From assembly GCA_003279605.1 (NCBI GenBank), contig QCHF01000002.1, positions 1-64,000 on the forward strand: 64,000 nt of DNA, written 5' to 3'. This document shows, in pieces, positions 1-9,781 of this stretch. The stretch comes from SAR86 cluster bacterium AG-390-O18 (GTDB taxonomy: Bacteria > Pseudomonadota > Gammaproteobacteria > Magnimaribacterales > AG-339-G14). The notes beneath the pieces were generated by a model that searched no databases, was not told the DNA's origin, and saw nothing but the letters and a program-made list of their open reading frames with translations. Both the position numbers and the translations under genes were made by a program. Each line of letters begins with the position of its first letter. Position 1 is the stretch's first letter.

Positions 1-849
1 CTTGCCAGGGTATATGATTTTTTAATAAGAAATAATTACTCTAGAGATTGTATTATTTTTGGTATTGGTGGGGGTATCACCTGCGATATGACTGGTTTTA
101 TTGCCTCAACTTTTTTACGAGGAGTTGATTTTGTTTTGGTTCCCTCAACATTATTATCTCAGGTTGATGCAAGTATAGGTGGAAAAACTGGGGTCAATCA
201 CAAAGGATTTAAGAATATGATTGGTACTTTCAATCAGCCTGCCCAAGTTATCATTGATACTAAATTTCTTAAGTCATTATCAAAGTTAGAAATCCGATGT
301 GGAATGATGGAAGTAATCAAACATGGGCTCATTTCAGATAAAAAATTTTTTGTTTGGCTTGAAAAAAACTTAAAACAAATCTTGTCTCTTAAACCTCAAT
401 TCATAGAAAGAGCTATAAAAAGATCAATCGAAATTAAAGCTGATGTTGTATCAAAAGATGAAAAAGAAAATGGAATCCGGGCTATTCTAAATTTTGGACA
501 TACCTTTGGACATGCTTTAGAAACCATTGGCGATAATAAGCTTTATACTCATGGCGAAGCAGTGGCATTGGGAATATTAGCAGCGACAAAACTTTCGGAA
601 AGTAGTTCGGATTTAGATTGTAAAGTTTTTGATAGAGTTCATTCCATAATCAAAAATACTGGCATTGAAGTAAACCTTAAGAAAAAAATAATTCCAAAAA
701 AATTAATTAAGTTGATGCAATCTGACAAAAAAAAGAATAACAGCCAGCTTAAATTCATTTTGCTAGAAAAAATTGGACAGGCAAAAATCAAAAATATCAA
801 TAATGAAATGGTAATAGAAAATGCTATAAAAAATAGCTTATTTTATTAG
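1..849 (+). CDS. aroB: 3-dehydroquinate synthase, 5' end cut by window edge
   Basis: AroB converts DAHP to 3-dehydroquinate in the cytoplasm, the second step of the shikimate pathway, using NAD and a divalent metal. The reading frame is open from base 1, so the N-terminus lies outside the window; the first visible residues carry the NAD-binding glycine run IGGGITCDMTGF. Further on are STLLSQVDASIGGKTGVN, the metal-ligand region EVIKHGLI, HTFGHALE and HGEAVALG, all diagnostic of the family. It ends 154 bases before gltB. About 80 residues of a normal 360-residue protein are missing at the left. Identification is firm; the start is unseen. Confidence 0.95.
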   Translation, partial: LARVYDFLIRNNYSRDCIIFGIGGGITCDMTGFIASTFLRGVDFVLVPSTLLSQVDASIGGKTGVNHKGFKNMIGTFNQPAQVIIDTKFLKSLSKLEIRCGMMEVIKHGLISDKKFFVWLEKNLKQILSLKPQFIERAIKRSIEIKADVVSKDEKENGIRAILNFGHTFGHALETIGDNKLYTHGEAVALGILAATKLSESSSDLDCKVFDRVHSIIKNTGIEVNLKKKIIPKKLIKLMQSDKKKNNSQLKFILLEKIGQAKIKNINNEMVIENAIKNSLFY

Positions 850-860
850 CAAAAGTTATA

Positions 861-877
861 TGCACTACTTTGGTGCA
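861..877. promoter_or_regulatory. NtrC-like binding palindrome upstream of gltB
   Basis: The sequence TGCACTACTTTGGTGCA lies between aroB and gltB. It fits the known NtrC (NRI) consensus TGCACYA-N3-TGGTGCA, and the symmetry extends outward to TATGCAC/GTGCATA (859-879). Its place upstream of glutamate synthase makes nitrogen control plausible. A GG-N10-GC pair that could serve as a sigma54 -24/-12 element occurs at 925-938, about 60 bases downstream. No second NtrC site is seen, so the assignment rests on one site and on context. Confidence 0.6.
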
Positions 878-923
878 TAAATAAAATATATATTCTGATA
901 AATTAATATTCCTTTTAGATGGG

Positions 924-981
924 GGGCATATCACATGCCTTAAAAGTGACGCATTGTCCATGCGTTAAAAGGGCATGTTAC
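924..981 (+). promoter_or_regulatory. structured gltB leader with alternative hairpins (possible sigma54 promoter overlap)
   Basis: This GC-richer patch in AT-rich surroundings can fold in mutually exclusive ways. Hairpin A pairs GGCAT (925-929) with ATGCC (935-939). Hairpin B pairs ACGCAT (949-954) with ATGCGT (960-965). A third pairing joins CATGCCT (934-940) to GGGCATG (971-977), encloses hairpin B and excludes hairpin A. The motif TAAAAG recurs at 941, 966 and 982 beside the stems. It could be a regulatory RNA leader; alternatively 925-938 may be a sigma54 -24/-12 element, in which case only the later part is transcribed. I do not recognise it as a known riboswitch class. Confidence 0.4.
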
Positions 982-1002
982 TAAAAGAGATGTAGGTAAT
1001 GT

Positions 1003-4000
1003 GTGCTGAAAAAAAATATTAAAAACTTAGAAGTCAGGCCAAAGAAACAAGGTCTCTATGATCCAGAATTTGAGAAAGATTCTTGTGGTGTCGGCCTTGT
1101 TGCAAACATCAAAGGTATCCCTTCTAGAGAAATCATGGATGATGCATATATCATCAATTCTAGAATGGATCACAGAGGTGGTTGTGGTTTTGAGGAAAAT
1201 ACTGGGGATGGTGCAGGAATTCTCCTAGCTCTGCCTCATGTTTTTTTTAAAGAAGAGGCACAAAAACTTAAGATCAATCTTCCTGAGAAAGGAAAATATG
1301 CCGTAGGAAATATTTTTTTTCCACAAAAACAATCCGAAAAAAAATTCTGCAAAAAAACAATTGAGGGTGTTTTAAGAAAAGAAAAACTTGAATTATTAGG
1401 CTGGCGAAAAGTTCCAATTGATTCTAAAAAAGCCGATGTCGGACCAGCCGCATTGGATTGCAAGCCAGAAATTGAACAAATTTTTATTAAGGCTCCAAAG
1501 AATATTAATCAAAATGATTTTGAAAGAAAACTCTATCTGGTAAGAAAAATATTTACTAAAGAATTAAGACAGGAAAGTAATCTTTCTCAAGCTTTGATGT
1601 TTTATGCGTGCAGCTTGTCTTCAAGACTAATTGTATACAAAGGCATGTTAACACCTTCTCAACTTTTTCCTTTTTTTCCAGACTTAGAGAATAAAACTTT
1701 TGAAACCCATCTTGCGATGGTGCACTCAAGATTCAGCACAAATACTTTTCCATCTTGGGACAGAGCACAGCCCTGCAGATATATGTGTCATAACGGAGAA
1801 ATCAACACATTAAAAGGAAACATGAACCTTATGCAATCTAGACAAGGAAAAGCATCTAGTGATTTATACAAGAATAAATTAAATAAACTTTTTCCAATAG
1901 CTGAACCGGATTGCTCAGATTCAGGCAGTTTCGATAATGTTCTTGAGCTCTTGATCATGGCCGGTAGAAAACTGCCCGAGGCTGTAATGATGATGATTCC
2001 CGAGGCATGGCAAAACGATAAGAATATGTCAAAGGCTAAAAAAGACTTTTATCAATATTCTTCTTCTCTAATGGAACCTTGGGACGGACCGGCTTCAATA
2101 GTTTTTACCGATGGCACACAAGTTGGAGCGGTTTTAGATAGAAACGGCCTCAGACCCAGTAGGTTTTATGTTACTGACAATGACAAGGTAATCATGGCTT
2201 CTGAAGTCGGCGTTCTAGAGGTTGAGCCAAAAACAGTCTTAAGAAAAGGTAGGCTGCAGCCAGGCAAGATGTTTTTAATTGACTTTGATAAAGGAAAATT
2301 AATTTCTGACGAAGAAATAAAAAAAGAAGTAGCTAGTCAGCATCCTTACGGAAATTGGAATAATAATCAAATCATAGAATTAGCTGATCTGCTCGATAGA
2401 TCAAAAAAATATGCGGTTTCGGATTTGATTTCAAAAATGAAAGCTTTTGGATATACAACTGAGACTTTGGAATTCATGTTGTTGCCTTTGGTAACAGAGT
2501 TAAGAGATCCTCTAGGATCTATGGGAAATGATGCAGCGCTTGCTTGTTTATCTGATAAACCTAGGATGATTTACGATTACTTCAAGCAACTATTTGCACA
2601 AATTACAAATCCCCCAATAGACTCTATTCGAGAAGAAATCATCATGTCTTTGGAATGCTTGATTGGTCCTGAAGGCAACCTTCTTTCTACAGACGAAAAT
2701 AACGTTAAAAGATTAAGACTAGAGCACCCTATCCTCTCCAATCAAGAACTGGAAAAAATAAGATCTATTAGGACTAAAGGATACAAATCAAAAACAATAG
2801 ATATCACCTACAAAAAAGGTTTGGGGGAAAAAGGACTTACAAAAGCCTTGGATAAAATTTGCAAAGAATCTTTAAAAGCAATCGATGAAGGATACTCATT
2901 TATAATTCTTTCCGATAAAAGCATTGCTTCAGACAAATTAGCTTTAAGTACCCTTCTTGCCTGTTCAACAGTTCATAATTATTTAGTCAAAAAAGAGAAA
3001 AGAACTCAAATAGGTATTGTTTTAGAGTCCGGTGAAGCCAGGGAAGTTCACCATCATTGTTTATTGATAGGTTATGGTGCTGATGCAATAAATCCTTATC
3101 TGGCCTTTGCTGTTCTGGAAAAATCTTTAGAAGATGGGGTTTTAGAAGATAAAAATCTAAATAACTCTTCTGATCTTGTTAAAGCTTATAAAAAAGGAGT
3201 GGCTAAAGGGATGTTAAAGGTCATGGCAAAAATGGGAATTTCCACCTTACAATCTTACAAGGGAGCACAGATCTTTGAAGCTGTAGGACTTTCAGATGAA
3301 ATCATTGAAAAGTCCTTTCCTGGAACTCCGAGTAGAGTACAGGGTGTAACTTTTGACATCTTGTCTGAAGAAATGGAAAGACGTCACTTGATGGGTTTTC
3401 CTGAAAATCTAGAAAACAATGTTACTTCATTGCCAAATCCTGGAGATTTTCATTGGAGAAATGGAGGGGACTCTCATATGTGGGATCCTAAATCCATTTC
3501 AGCCCTCCAAATTGCAGCAAGAAATAATGATGAATCGGCATATTGGAACTTCTCAAATCATGCCAATGAAGAAACTACGAAGAATAGTACTTTGAGAGGC
3601 TTGATGAAGTTTAAATTTTCTAAGAATCCTATTCCCCTAGATAAAGTAGAACCAGAAAAAGAAATTGTAAAAAGATTTGCTACAGGAGCGATGTCCCTCG
3701 GATCAATATCAACCGAAGCTCACGAATCTTTAGCTCTTGCCATGAATAAATTAGGTGGAAAATCTAATACTGGAGAAGGAGGAGAAGATCCAATCAGATT
3801 TAAACCTCTTGAAGATGGTAGTTCTAAAAGATCTGCAATCAAGCAAGTAGCTTCAGGTAGGTTTGGTGTCACCATGTGGTATTTGACAAATGCTGATGAA
3901 TTGCAAATCAAAATAGCACAAGGTGCAAAGCCTGGAGAAGGTGGAGAACTACCTGGCACAAAGGTTGATAAATACATAGCTAAAATAAGACATTCCACGC

Positions 4001-5562
4001 CAGGGGTAGGGTTGATCAGCCCTCCTCCACATCATGATATTTATTCAATAGAAGATATTGCTCAGTTAATACACGACTTAAAAAATGCAAATAGAAGCTC
4101 AAGAATTAGCGTAAAACTAGTCTCTGAAATTGGTGTAGGAACTATTGCCGCTGGAGTTGTGAAAGCGAAAACAGACCATCTGGTAATTGCTGGACATGAC
4201 GGTGGTACAGGTGCTTCGCCTCTAACTTCCATCAAACATGCTGGACTTCCTTGGGAACTAGGAATTGCCGAAACTCACCAAACTTTGGTCATGAATAACT
4301 TAAGATCAAGAGTTGTTCTGCAGACCGATGGTCAGCTTAAAACCGGACGAGATGTGGCTGTAGCTGCCATATTAGGCGCTGAAGAATTTGGCTTTTCTAC
4401 AGCTCCACTTGTTACCTTGGGATGCATTATGATGAGAAAGTGTCATCTAAATACTTGTCCAGTAGGAATTGCTACTCAAGATAAAGAACTTAGAAAGAAA
4501 TTTAAAGGTAGTCCAGAGAATGTCGTAAATTACCTCTTTATGGTGGCAAAAGAATTAAGAATGATCATGGCAAATCTTGGTATAACTAAGTTAGATGATT
4601 TGATTGGCAGAGTTGATCTTCTCGAAATGGATAAAGCTATAGATCACTGGAAAAGAGATGGATTGGATCTATCTAAAATTCTCTCACCTGCTGAAATAAT
4701 TTATAAAGATACAGAGGTCTTCAATACTCAAAAGCAGAATCATAATTTAGAAAAATCTCTTGATATTAAATTACTTAAAAAAATCAAGAATCATATCAAA
4801 ACAAAAAAAAGAATTGTTATTGATTCTAAGATAGGAAATACCAATCGCGTGTTTGGCACAATTATCTCCAACGAAGTAGCTAAATCTTGGGGAGCTGCTG
4901 GCCTACCCAATGATACTTTGAGATTTAATCTCACTGGATCAGCAGGACAAAGTTTTGGAGCGTGGGCAACCAAAGGTATGACTCTTTCTTTAGAAGGCGA
5001 TGCCAATGATTATGTAGGTAAAGGTTTGTCAGGAGGCAAATTAATCATCTATCCTCCAGTTGATAGTAGTTTCATTCCAAATGAAAATATAATTTTAGGA
5101 AATGTTGCACTTTATGGAGCAACTGATGGTGAAGCTTACTTTAGAGGAATAGCTGCAGAAAGATTTTGCGTTAGAAATAGTGGCGCAAAAGTGGTTGTAG
5201 AAGGAATTGGAGATCACGGCTGTGAATACATGACAGGAGGAAGAGCAGTAATCCTGGGTCCAACTGGTAGAAATTTTGGTGCTGGCATGAGTGGTGGTAT
5301 AGCTTATGTTTACGATCCAAAAAACAATTTCAAAAGGAATTGCAACATGAGTACTTTCGATTTAGAAAAACTTGTTATAAATGAAGATAAAGAAGAATTA
5401 AAAACCCTTATCTCAAATCACTATAGATATACTAAGTCAGATATCGCTGAAAAGATTTTGTCTAATTGGAATAAAGAACTGGCTAACTTTAAGAAAGTTA
5501 TGCCAATTGACTTCAAAAGAGTACTAATGGAAACAAACAATCAAAAATTAAAAGCAAGCTAG
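1003..5562 (+). CDS. gltB: glutamate synthase (NADPH) large subunit
   Basis: The alpha subunit of GOGAT hydrolyses glutamine, channels the ammonia and reductively aminates 2-oxoglutarate to glutamate. At 1519 residues it has the normal full length. A 27-residue propeptide precedes Cys28 (DSCGVG), the expected N-terminal nucleophile of the class II glutaminase domain. The FMN-binding barrel lies at roughly 800-1200 and includes the 3Fe-4S ligands Cys1141, Cys1147 and Cys1152 (CIMMRKCHLNTC). A C-terminal GXGXG-repeat domain follows. The start is GTG with AGG six bases upstream. Its stop overlaps the gltD start by one base, so the two are one operon, probably nitrogen-regulated through the upstream palindrome. 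Confidence 0.97.
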   Translation: MLKKNIKNLEVRPKKQGLYDPEFEKDSCGVGLVANIKGIPSREIMDDAYIINSRMDHRGGCGFEENTGDGAGILLALPHVFFKEEAQKLKINLPEKGKYAVGNIFFPQKQSEKKFCKKTIEGVLRKEKLELLGWRKVPIDSKKADVGPAALDCKPEIEQIFIKAPKNINQNDFERKLYLVRKIFTKELRQESNLSQALMFYACSLSSRLIVYKGMLTPSQLFPFFPDLENKTFETHLAMVHSRFSTNTFPSWDRAQPCRYMCHNGEINTLKGNMNLMQSRQGKASSDLYKNKLNKLFPIAEPDCSDSGSFDNVLELLIMAGRKLPEAVMMMIPEAWQNDKNMSKAKKDFYQYSSSLMEPWDGPASIVFTDGTQVGAVLDRNGLRPSRFYVTDNDKVIMASEVGVLEVEPKTVLRKGRLQPGKMFLIDFDKGKLISDEEIKKEVASQHPYGNWNNNQIIELADLLDRSKKYAVSDLISKMKAFGYTTETLEFMLLPLVTELRDPLGSMGNDAALACLSDKPRMIYDYFKQLFAQITNPPIDSIREEIIMSLECLIGPEGNLLSTDENNVKRLRLEHPILSNQELEKIRSIRTKGYKSKTIDITYKKGLGEKGLTKALDKICKESLKAIDEGYSFIILSDKSIASDKLALSTLLACSTVHNYLVKKEKRTQIGIVLESGEAREVHHHCLLIGYGADAINPYLAFAVLEKSLEDGVLEDKNLNNSSDLVKAYKKGVAKGMLKVMAKMGISTLQSYKGAQIFEAVGLSDEIIEKSFPGTPSRVQGVTFDILSEEMERRHLMGFPENLENNVTSLPNPGDFHWRNGGDSHMWDPKSISALQIAARNNDESAYWNFSNHANEETTKNSTLRGLMKFKFSKNPIPLDKVEPEKEIVKRFATGAMSLGSISTEAHESLALAMNKLGGKSNTGEGGEDPIRFKPLEDGSSKRSAIKQVASGRFGVTMWYLTNADELQIKIAQGAKPGEGGELPGTKVDKYIAKIRHSTPGVGLISPPPHHDIYSIEDIAQLIHDLKNANRSSRISVKLVSEIGVGTIAAGVVKAKTDHLVIAGHDGGTGASPLTSIKHAGLPWELGIAETHQTLVMNNLRSRVVLQTDGQLKTGRDVAVAAILGAEEFGFSTAPLVTLGCIMMRKCHLNTCPVGIATQDKELRKKFKGSPENVVNYLFMVAKELRMIMANLGITKLDDLIGRVDLLEMDKAIDHWKRDGLDLSKILSPAEIIYKDTEVFNTQKQNHNLEKSLDIKLLKKIKNHIKTKKRIVIDSKIGNTNRVFGTIISNEVAKSWGAAGLPNDTLRFNLTGSAGQSFGAWATKGMTLSLEGDANDYVGKGLSGGKLIIYPPVDSSFIPNENIILGNVALYGATDGEAYFRGIAAERFCVRNSGAKVVVEGIGDHGCEYMTGGRAVILGPTGRNFGAGMSGGIAYVYDPKNNFKRNCNMSTFDLEKLVINEDKEELKTLISNHYRYTKSDIAEKILSNWNKELANFKKVMPIDFKRVLMETNNQKLKAS

Positions 5563-7013
5563 TGGGTAAAGTAACAGGATTTAAAGAATTCGAAAGGGAA
5601 GTTGAGCCTTACCGAAGTCCCAAGAAAAGAGTACTGGATTTCAAAGAAATTTATACCGATCACGATGAATCGCTGTTAAACACTCAGGCATCGAGATGTA
5701 TGAATTGTGGGGTTCCATTTTGCCAGTCTGGCGAAGGCTGTCCTGTTTACAACTTGATTCCTGAATGGAATGACCTGGTTTACAACGAAAAGTGGGAAGA
5801 AGCTTTTGCAAGACTTTTAAAAACAAATAACTTTCCAGAAGTTACTGGTAGAGTTTGCCCTGCAGTATGCGAAGGAGCTTGTGTTTTAGGCATTACAGAA
5901 ACTCCGGTTACCATTAAAAATTTAGAATTTGCAATTGCTGACAAAGGGATTGAATCTGGTTGGATAAAGCCAGTAATACCCAAAAAAAGAACCAACAAAA
6001 AGATAGCCATCGTTGGTTCAGGTCCCGCTGGGCTTTCAGCTGCACAACAACTTAATAGCGTTGGTCATTCTATAAATGTTTATGAAAGAGCAGATAGAAT
6101 TGGTGGCCTTATGATGTATGGAATACCCAACATGAAGCTTGATAAGTCCATTATTGATATGCGAGTGGACATCATGGAAGAAGAAGGAATAAAGTTTCAT
6201 ACCAATTGCGATATAGGCGGAAAAGGTAAAAACTCTTTATCGATGGAAAAACTCATTAAAGAAAACGATATTGTTTTACTTACTACTGGAGCAACCAAAC
6301 CAAGGGATTTACCTATAAAGAATAGAGATGGTAAAGGTGTCTATTTTGCTATGGAGTTTTTGGGTCAAAATACAAAAAGTCTTTTAGACAGTGATTTGAA
6401 AGATGATAGCTTTATCAATGCTAAAGACAAAGACGTGATTGTTATTGGTGGTGGAGATACCGGTAACGACTGTTTGGGTACATCACTAAGACATGGTTGT
6501 AAAAGCCTTACAAACTTTGAAATACTTCCTGAACTGCCAAAAGAAAGATTGGATAATAATCCATGGCCTATCTTCCCCAGAGTATACAAAGTTGATTATG
6601 GCCACGAAGAATCCAGAGAAGTATTCGGTAAAGACCCTAGAGAATATTCGGTTTCTGGAAAAGAGTTTTTGAGAGACAAAAATGGAAAGCTTATTGGGAT
6701 CAAAACTGTAAAAGTTGATAAAGACTTCAAAGAAATTAAAGGAACAGAGCAAACCTGGAAAGCTGACTTAATCTTCTTGGCCATGGGTTTTCTTGGGCCT
6801 GAAGATTATCTTAATAAAAAATTAAAGCTGGAATTAGATGAAAGGTCTAACTTCAAAGCAGAACACGATATCCACCAAACTTCTCATCCTAAAGTCTTTG
6901 CAGCTGGCGACTGTCGTAGAGGTCAGTCTTTAGTGGTGTGGGCTATCAACGAAGGACGAGCTGCAGCTCGAGAGATAGATAAAAAGATTATGGGTAAAAC
7001 TACCCTCGTCTAA
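5562..7013 (+). CDS. gltD: glutamate synthase small subunit
   Basis: The beta subunit takes electrons from NADPH through FAD and passes them via iron-sulfur clusters to GltB. The 483-residue protein has N-terminal cysteines at 46, 49, 54 and 60 and a second group in RVCPAVCEGAC, giving two 4Fe-4S sites. An FAD-binding GSGPAGLSAA near residue 152 and an NADPH-binding GGGDTGNDC near 297 follow, with AAGDCRRGQSLVVWAI near the end closing the FAD fold. The start is GTG inside the gltB stop (one-base overlap), which points to translational coupling. The 3' end overlaps the convergent tesB by four bases. Confidence 0.97.
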   Translation: MGKVTGFKEFEREVEPYRSPKKRVLDFKEIYTDHDESLLNTQASRCMNCGVPFCQSGEGCPVYNLIPEWNDLVYNEKWEEAFARLLKTNNFPEVTGRVCPAVCEGACVLGITETPVTIKNLEFAIADKGIESGWIKPVIPKKRTNKKIAIVGSGPAGLSAAQQLNSVGHSINVYERADRIGGLMMYGIPNMKLDKSIIDMRVDIMEEEGIKFHTNCDIGGKGKNSLSMEKLIKENDIVLLTTGATKPRDLPIKNRDGKGVYFAMEFLGQNTKSLLDSDLKDDSFINAKDKDVIVIGGGDTGNDCLGTSLRHGCKSLTNFEILPELPKERLDNNPWPIFPRVYKVDYGHEESREVFGKDPREYSVSGKEFLRDKNGKLIGIKTVKVDKDFKEIKGTEQTWKADLIFLAMGFLGPEDYLNKKLKLELDERSNFKAEHDIHQTSHPKVFAAGDCRRGQSLVVWAINEGRAAAREIDKKIMGKTTLV

Positions 7014-7894
7014 GTCTCCTTAGTTTTTATTTGCCTCATCAGTCCTTCTTGAATGGCTGAGGCTACCAGCTTTCCATCTTCTGTATAGACGGTTCCCCTG
7101 TTAAAGCCCTTAGCATTACTAGCACTTGGACTATCTGTAACATACAAGAGCCATTCGTCTGCTCTGAAAGGTCTATGAAACCACATTGCATGATCTATGC
7201 TTGCTGACATAACTCTTCTATTCATGCCTCCCCAACTAATGCCATGAGGAAGTTGAGCAGTACTCAATAATCCAAAGTCAGACGCATAAGCCAAAATATT
7301 TTGATGGACCAATATATCATCTGGTAGTTTGCCGTTAGCTTTCATCCAAGTATGTTTGTAAGGCGGTTTCTTTTCAGAATTCATTGGGCTGTATTGTTCA
7401 ACAGTTCTGAGTTCAACGGCCTTTTCCCTAAGAAAGCCATCTCTAAACTCTTTTGGTATTTCATCAATCATTGCTTCCCTTAATTCTCTTTCGCTCTGTA
7501 AATCATTTGGCCCTGGCACATCAGGCATATCAAATTGATGTTCGAAGCCTCCTTCATCAATTTGAAAAGAAACAATCATATTAAATATAACTTCGCCATT
7601 TTGTATGGCATCTACAGTTCTTGTTGTAAAACTTCCACCATCTCTAATTCTCACTACGTTATAGACTATTGGCATATCAATCCTGCCTGGCCTTAAAAAA
7701 TATGCATGGAAAGAATGAGCATACCTTTTTTCTTCTATGGTGTTGTAAGCAGCGCTAAGAGATTGACCAAGGACTTGTCCACCAAAAACTCTTCCCCAAG
7801 CAGTTTTTTCGCATTCGCCTCGATAAAGATTTTCTTCAAGCCTTTCAAGGTTTAGGGTTTCTACCAAGTCGTCTAAACTTTTTTGTGTTGACAT
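7010..7894 (-). CDS. tesB: acyl-CoA thioesterase II
   Basis: TesB hydrolyses medium- and long-chain acyl-CoA to free acid and CoA. The 294-residue protein is the double-hotdog length of the family. The first hotdog contains the WGRVFGGQVLGQSL segment; the second carries the catalytic Asp of SIDHAMWFHR, the Ser region SPSASNAKGFNRG and the Gln of SAIQEGLMRQ. It starts three bases after the cysE stop and is therefore likely to be co-transcribed with it; the link between the two activities is not obvious. The end overlaps gltD tail to tail, leaving no room for a terminator between the converging units. Confidence 0.93.
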   Translation of the reverse strand: MSTQKSLDDLVETLNLERLEENLYRGECEKTAWGRVFGGQVLGQSLSAAYNTIEEKRYAHSFHAYFLRPGRIDMPIVYNVVRIRDGGSFTTRTVDAIQNGEVIFNMIVSFQIDEGGFEHQFDMPDVPGPNDLQSERELREAMIDEIPKEFRDGFLREKAVELRTVEQYSPMNSEKKPPYKHTWMKANGKLPDDILVHQNILAYASDFGLLSTAQLPHGISWGGMNRRVMSASIDHAMWFHRPFRADEWLLYVTDSPSASNAKGFNRGTVYTEDGKLVASAIQEGLMRQIKTKET

Positions 7895-7897
7895 GAT

Positions 7898-8680
7898 TTA
7901 AGCCTCTTCTATGGTGTGATCAACATCTGTTGCTGGTTTTTCAGAAGATGGTTTACCAACAACTAATGCTGGCACTCCAGCAACTGTTGTATTTGGCTCT
8001 ACATCTGAAAGTACTACACTGCCGGCAGCAACTTTAGCGCCCTTTCCAATTTCTACATTTCCTAAAATTTGTGCTGATGAGCTTATTAAGACTCCTTCAC
8101 GGACTTTTGGATGTCTATCTCCAGTTTCTTTTCCTGTACCTCCAAGAGTAACACCTTGAAATATTGATACATCGTTTTCAATTACCGAGGTCTCTCCAAT
8201 GACAATTCCAGTTGCATGATCCAACATCACTCCGTGTCCTATTTCTGCTTTTGGATGAATATCTACCTCATATATGGCAGAACTTCTGCTCTGGATGAAA
8301 TATGCAAAAACTTCTTGTTTTGCTTTCATAAAATAATTTGCAATTCTATGAGCTTGTAATGCAGCAAATCCTTTTGAAAATAACAATGTAAATACAAAAC
8401 CACTAGATGCGGGATCTCTATCCTTTACTGCTTTTAGGTCAATGACAGCTTTTTCTAAAAAATCGATGTTAGAAAAAACCTCATTAAACTTATTTTTTAA
8501 AATTTCAGATGAATATTCTTTTGTAGCTAAGTCTTCTGCAAGTTTTGCTGATAAAGAATTATCCAAGCCGCTGCAAGATAAGATCTTTTCCTGAAAAAGA
8601 CTTTCCGATTCTGGTTCTAAGGAAATTTTATTTTTGCTTTCTTTGAGAATCTCAGCCCAAATATCTTCTACAATAATCAT
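7898..8680 (-). CDS. cysE: serine O-acetyltransferase
   Basis: CysE makes O-acetylserine from serine and acetyl-CoA, the committed step to cysteine. At 260 residues it is close to the family norm. The N-terminal 130 residues are helical; after DIHPKAEIGHGVMLDHATG come left-handed beta-helix hexapeptide repeats, including VSIFQGVTLGGTGKETGDRHPKV, with the catalytic His and Asp regions intact. The tail is short and Pro/Glu-rich (KPSSEKPATDVDHTIEEA) and lacks an obvious terminal Ile, the residue through which CysK docks in E. coli. It heads a two-gene unit with tesB and is divergent from cobS across 114 bases. Confidence 0.92.
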   Translation of the reverse strand: MIIVEDIWAEILKESKNKISLEPESESLFQEKILSCSGLDNSLSAKLAEDLATKEYSSEILKNKFNEVFSNIDFLEKAVIDLKAVKDRDPASSGFVFTLLFSKGFAALQAHRIANYFMKAKQEVFAYFIQSRSSAIYEVDIHPKAEIGHGVMLDHATGIVIGETSVIENDVSIFQGVTLGGTGKETGDRHPKVREGVLISSSAQILGNVEIGKGAKVAAGSVVLSDVEPNTTVAGVPALVVGKPSSEKPATDVDHTIEEA

Positions 8681-8794
8681 AAGATAAATTTTAAAGTCGC
8701 AAGTCTAAGGCAAGTTAACTCAAAATTATATATTTTCTTGCTGTTTTTTTTTAAAAAAGGATAATGTTCATTCACCTTTAGGGCCAACAAATAT

Positions 8795-9781
8795 ATGAAA
8801 TTCGATAATTTTTCAATCCAAGAACCAGATGCAAGTGTCAAGGTCAAAGATACCTTTGAAATAGATTCTGATTTAAAAGTAGATTCCTTTTCAGCAAGTA
8901 ATGAATATGTTCCAAAGTTGGATGCTGACTACTGTTTTGACAAAGCTACTACCCTTTCTATTCTTGCTGGTTTTCAAAATAACCGGAGAGTCATGATTCA
9001 AGGACTTCATGGTTCAGGAAAATCAACACATATTGAACAAGTTGCAGCGAGGCTAAATTGGCCTTGCATTCGAATCAATTTAGATAGTCATATCAGTAGA
9101 ATTGATTTATTAGGTAAAGATGTAATTGCTATTGAAGATAGTAAACAAATAACAAAATTTCAAGAAGGAATTTTGCCTTGGGCTATCCAAAATCCCGTTG
9201 CCTTAGTATTTGATGAATATGATGCCGGTAGACCAGATGTAATGTTTGTCATTCAAAGAGTTTTAGAGGTTGAAGGTAAACTTACTCTTTTAGATCAAAA
9301 TAGAGTTCTAACTCCTCATCCTTATTTTAGACTTTTTGCTACAGCAAACACTGTAGGTTTGGGAGATAGCACAGGTTTATACCATGGGACCCAACAAATT
9401 AATCAAGGTCAAATGGATAGGTGGCAAATTGTTTCGCCTCTTAACTATCTTTCCGAAGACTTGGAACTTAAAGTTATCCTTTCAAAAGTTAAAGATCTAA
9501 ACAACAAAAAAGGTCAATCTACTGTAAAAGCAATGATTTCACTTGCTAATTTAACTAGAGAAGGTTTTAAAAATGGAGATATTTCTAATTTGATGTCTCC
9601 TAGAACTGTTATCAGTTGGGCAGAGAACTATTCTATCTTTAATGATATTGGAAATTCATTTGAATTAAGTTTCTTGAATAAATGTGATGAAACTGAAAAG
9701 TCAATAATTGCAGAGTACTTTCAAAGGTGTTTTGATTCAGAAACTAGCGATTCTATTTTAAATTTAGTTGAGCAAGCTTGA
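8795..9781 (+). CDS. cobS: CobS-type AAA+ ATPase (cobaltochelatase-family chaperone)
   Basis: This 328-residue protein closely follows the alphaproteobacterial CobS pattern: a 40-residue variable N-terminus, then [15 protein letters not shown], Walker [10 protein letters not shown] at 70-78, a Walker B region [19 protein letters not shown], and sensor [18 protein letters not shown]. CobS pairs with the VWA protein CobT as the ATPase motor that drives metal insertion by the CobN chelatase in aerobic B12 synthesis. No cobN or other cob gene is in this window; a diiron protein lies downstream instead. I infer that the pair may mature that or another metalloenzyme. Its stop overlaps the next start by four bases. 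Confidence 0.85.
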   Translation: MKFDNFSIQEPDASVKVKDTFEIDSDLKVDSFSASNEYVPKLDADYCFDKATTLSILAGFQNNRRVMIQGLHGSGKSTHIEQVAARLNWPCIRINLDSHISRIDLLGKDVIAIEDSKQITKFQEGILPWAIQNPVALVFDEYDAGRPDVMFVIQRVLEVEGKLTLLDQNRVLTPHPYFRLFATANTVGLGDSTGLYHGTQQINQGQMDRWQIVSPLNYLSEDLELKVILSKVKDLNNKKGQSTVKAMISLANLTREGFKNGDISNLMSPRTVISWAENYSIFNDIGNSFELSFLNKCDETEKSIIAEYFQRCFDSETSDSILNLVEQA

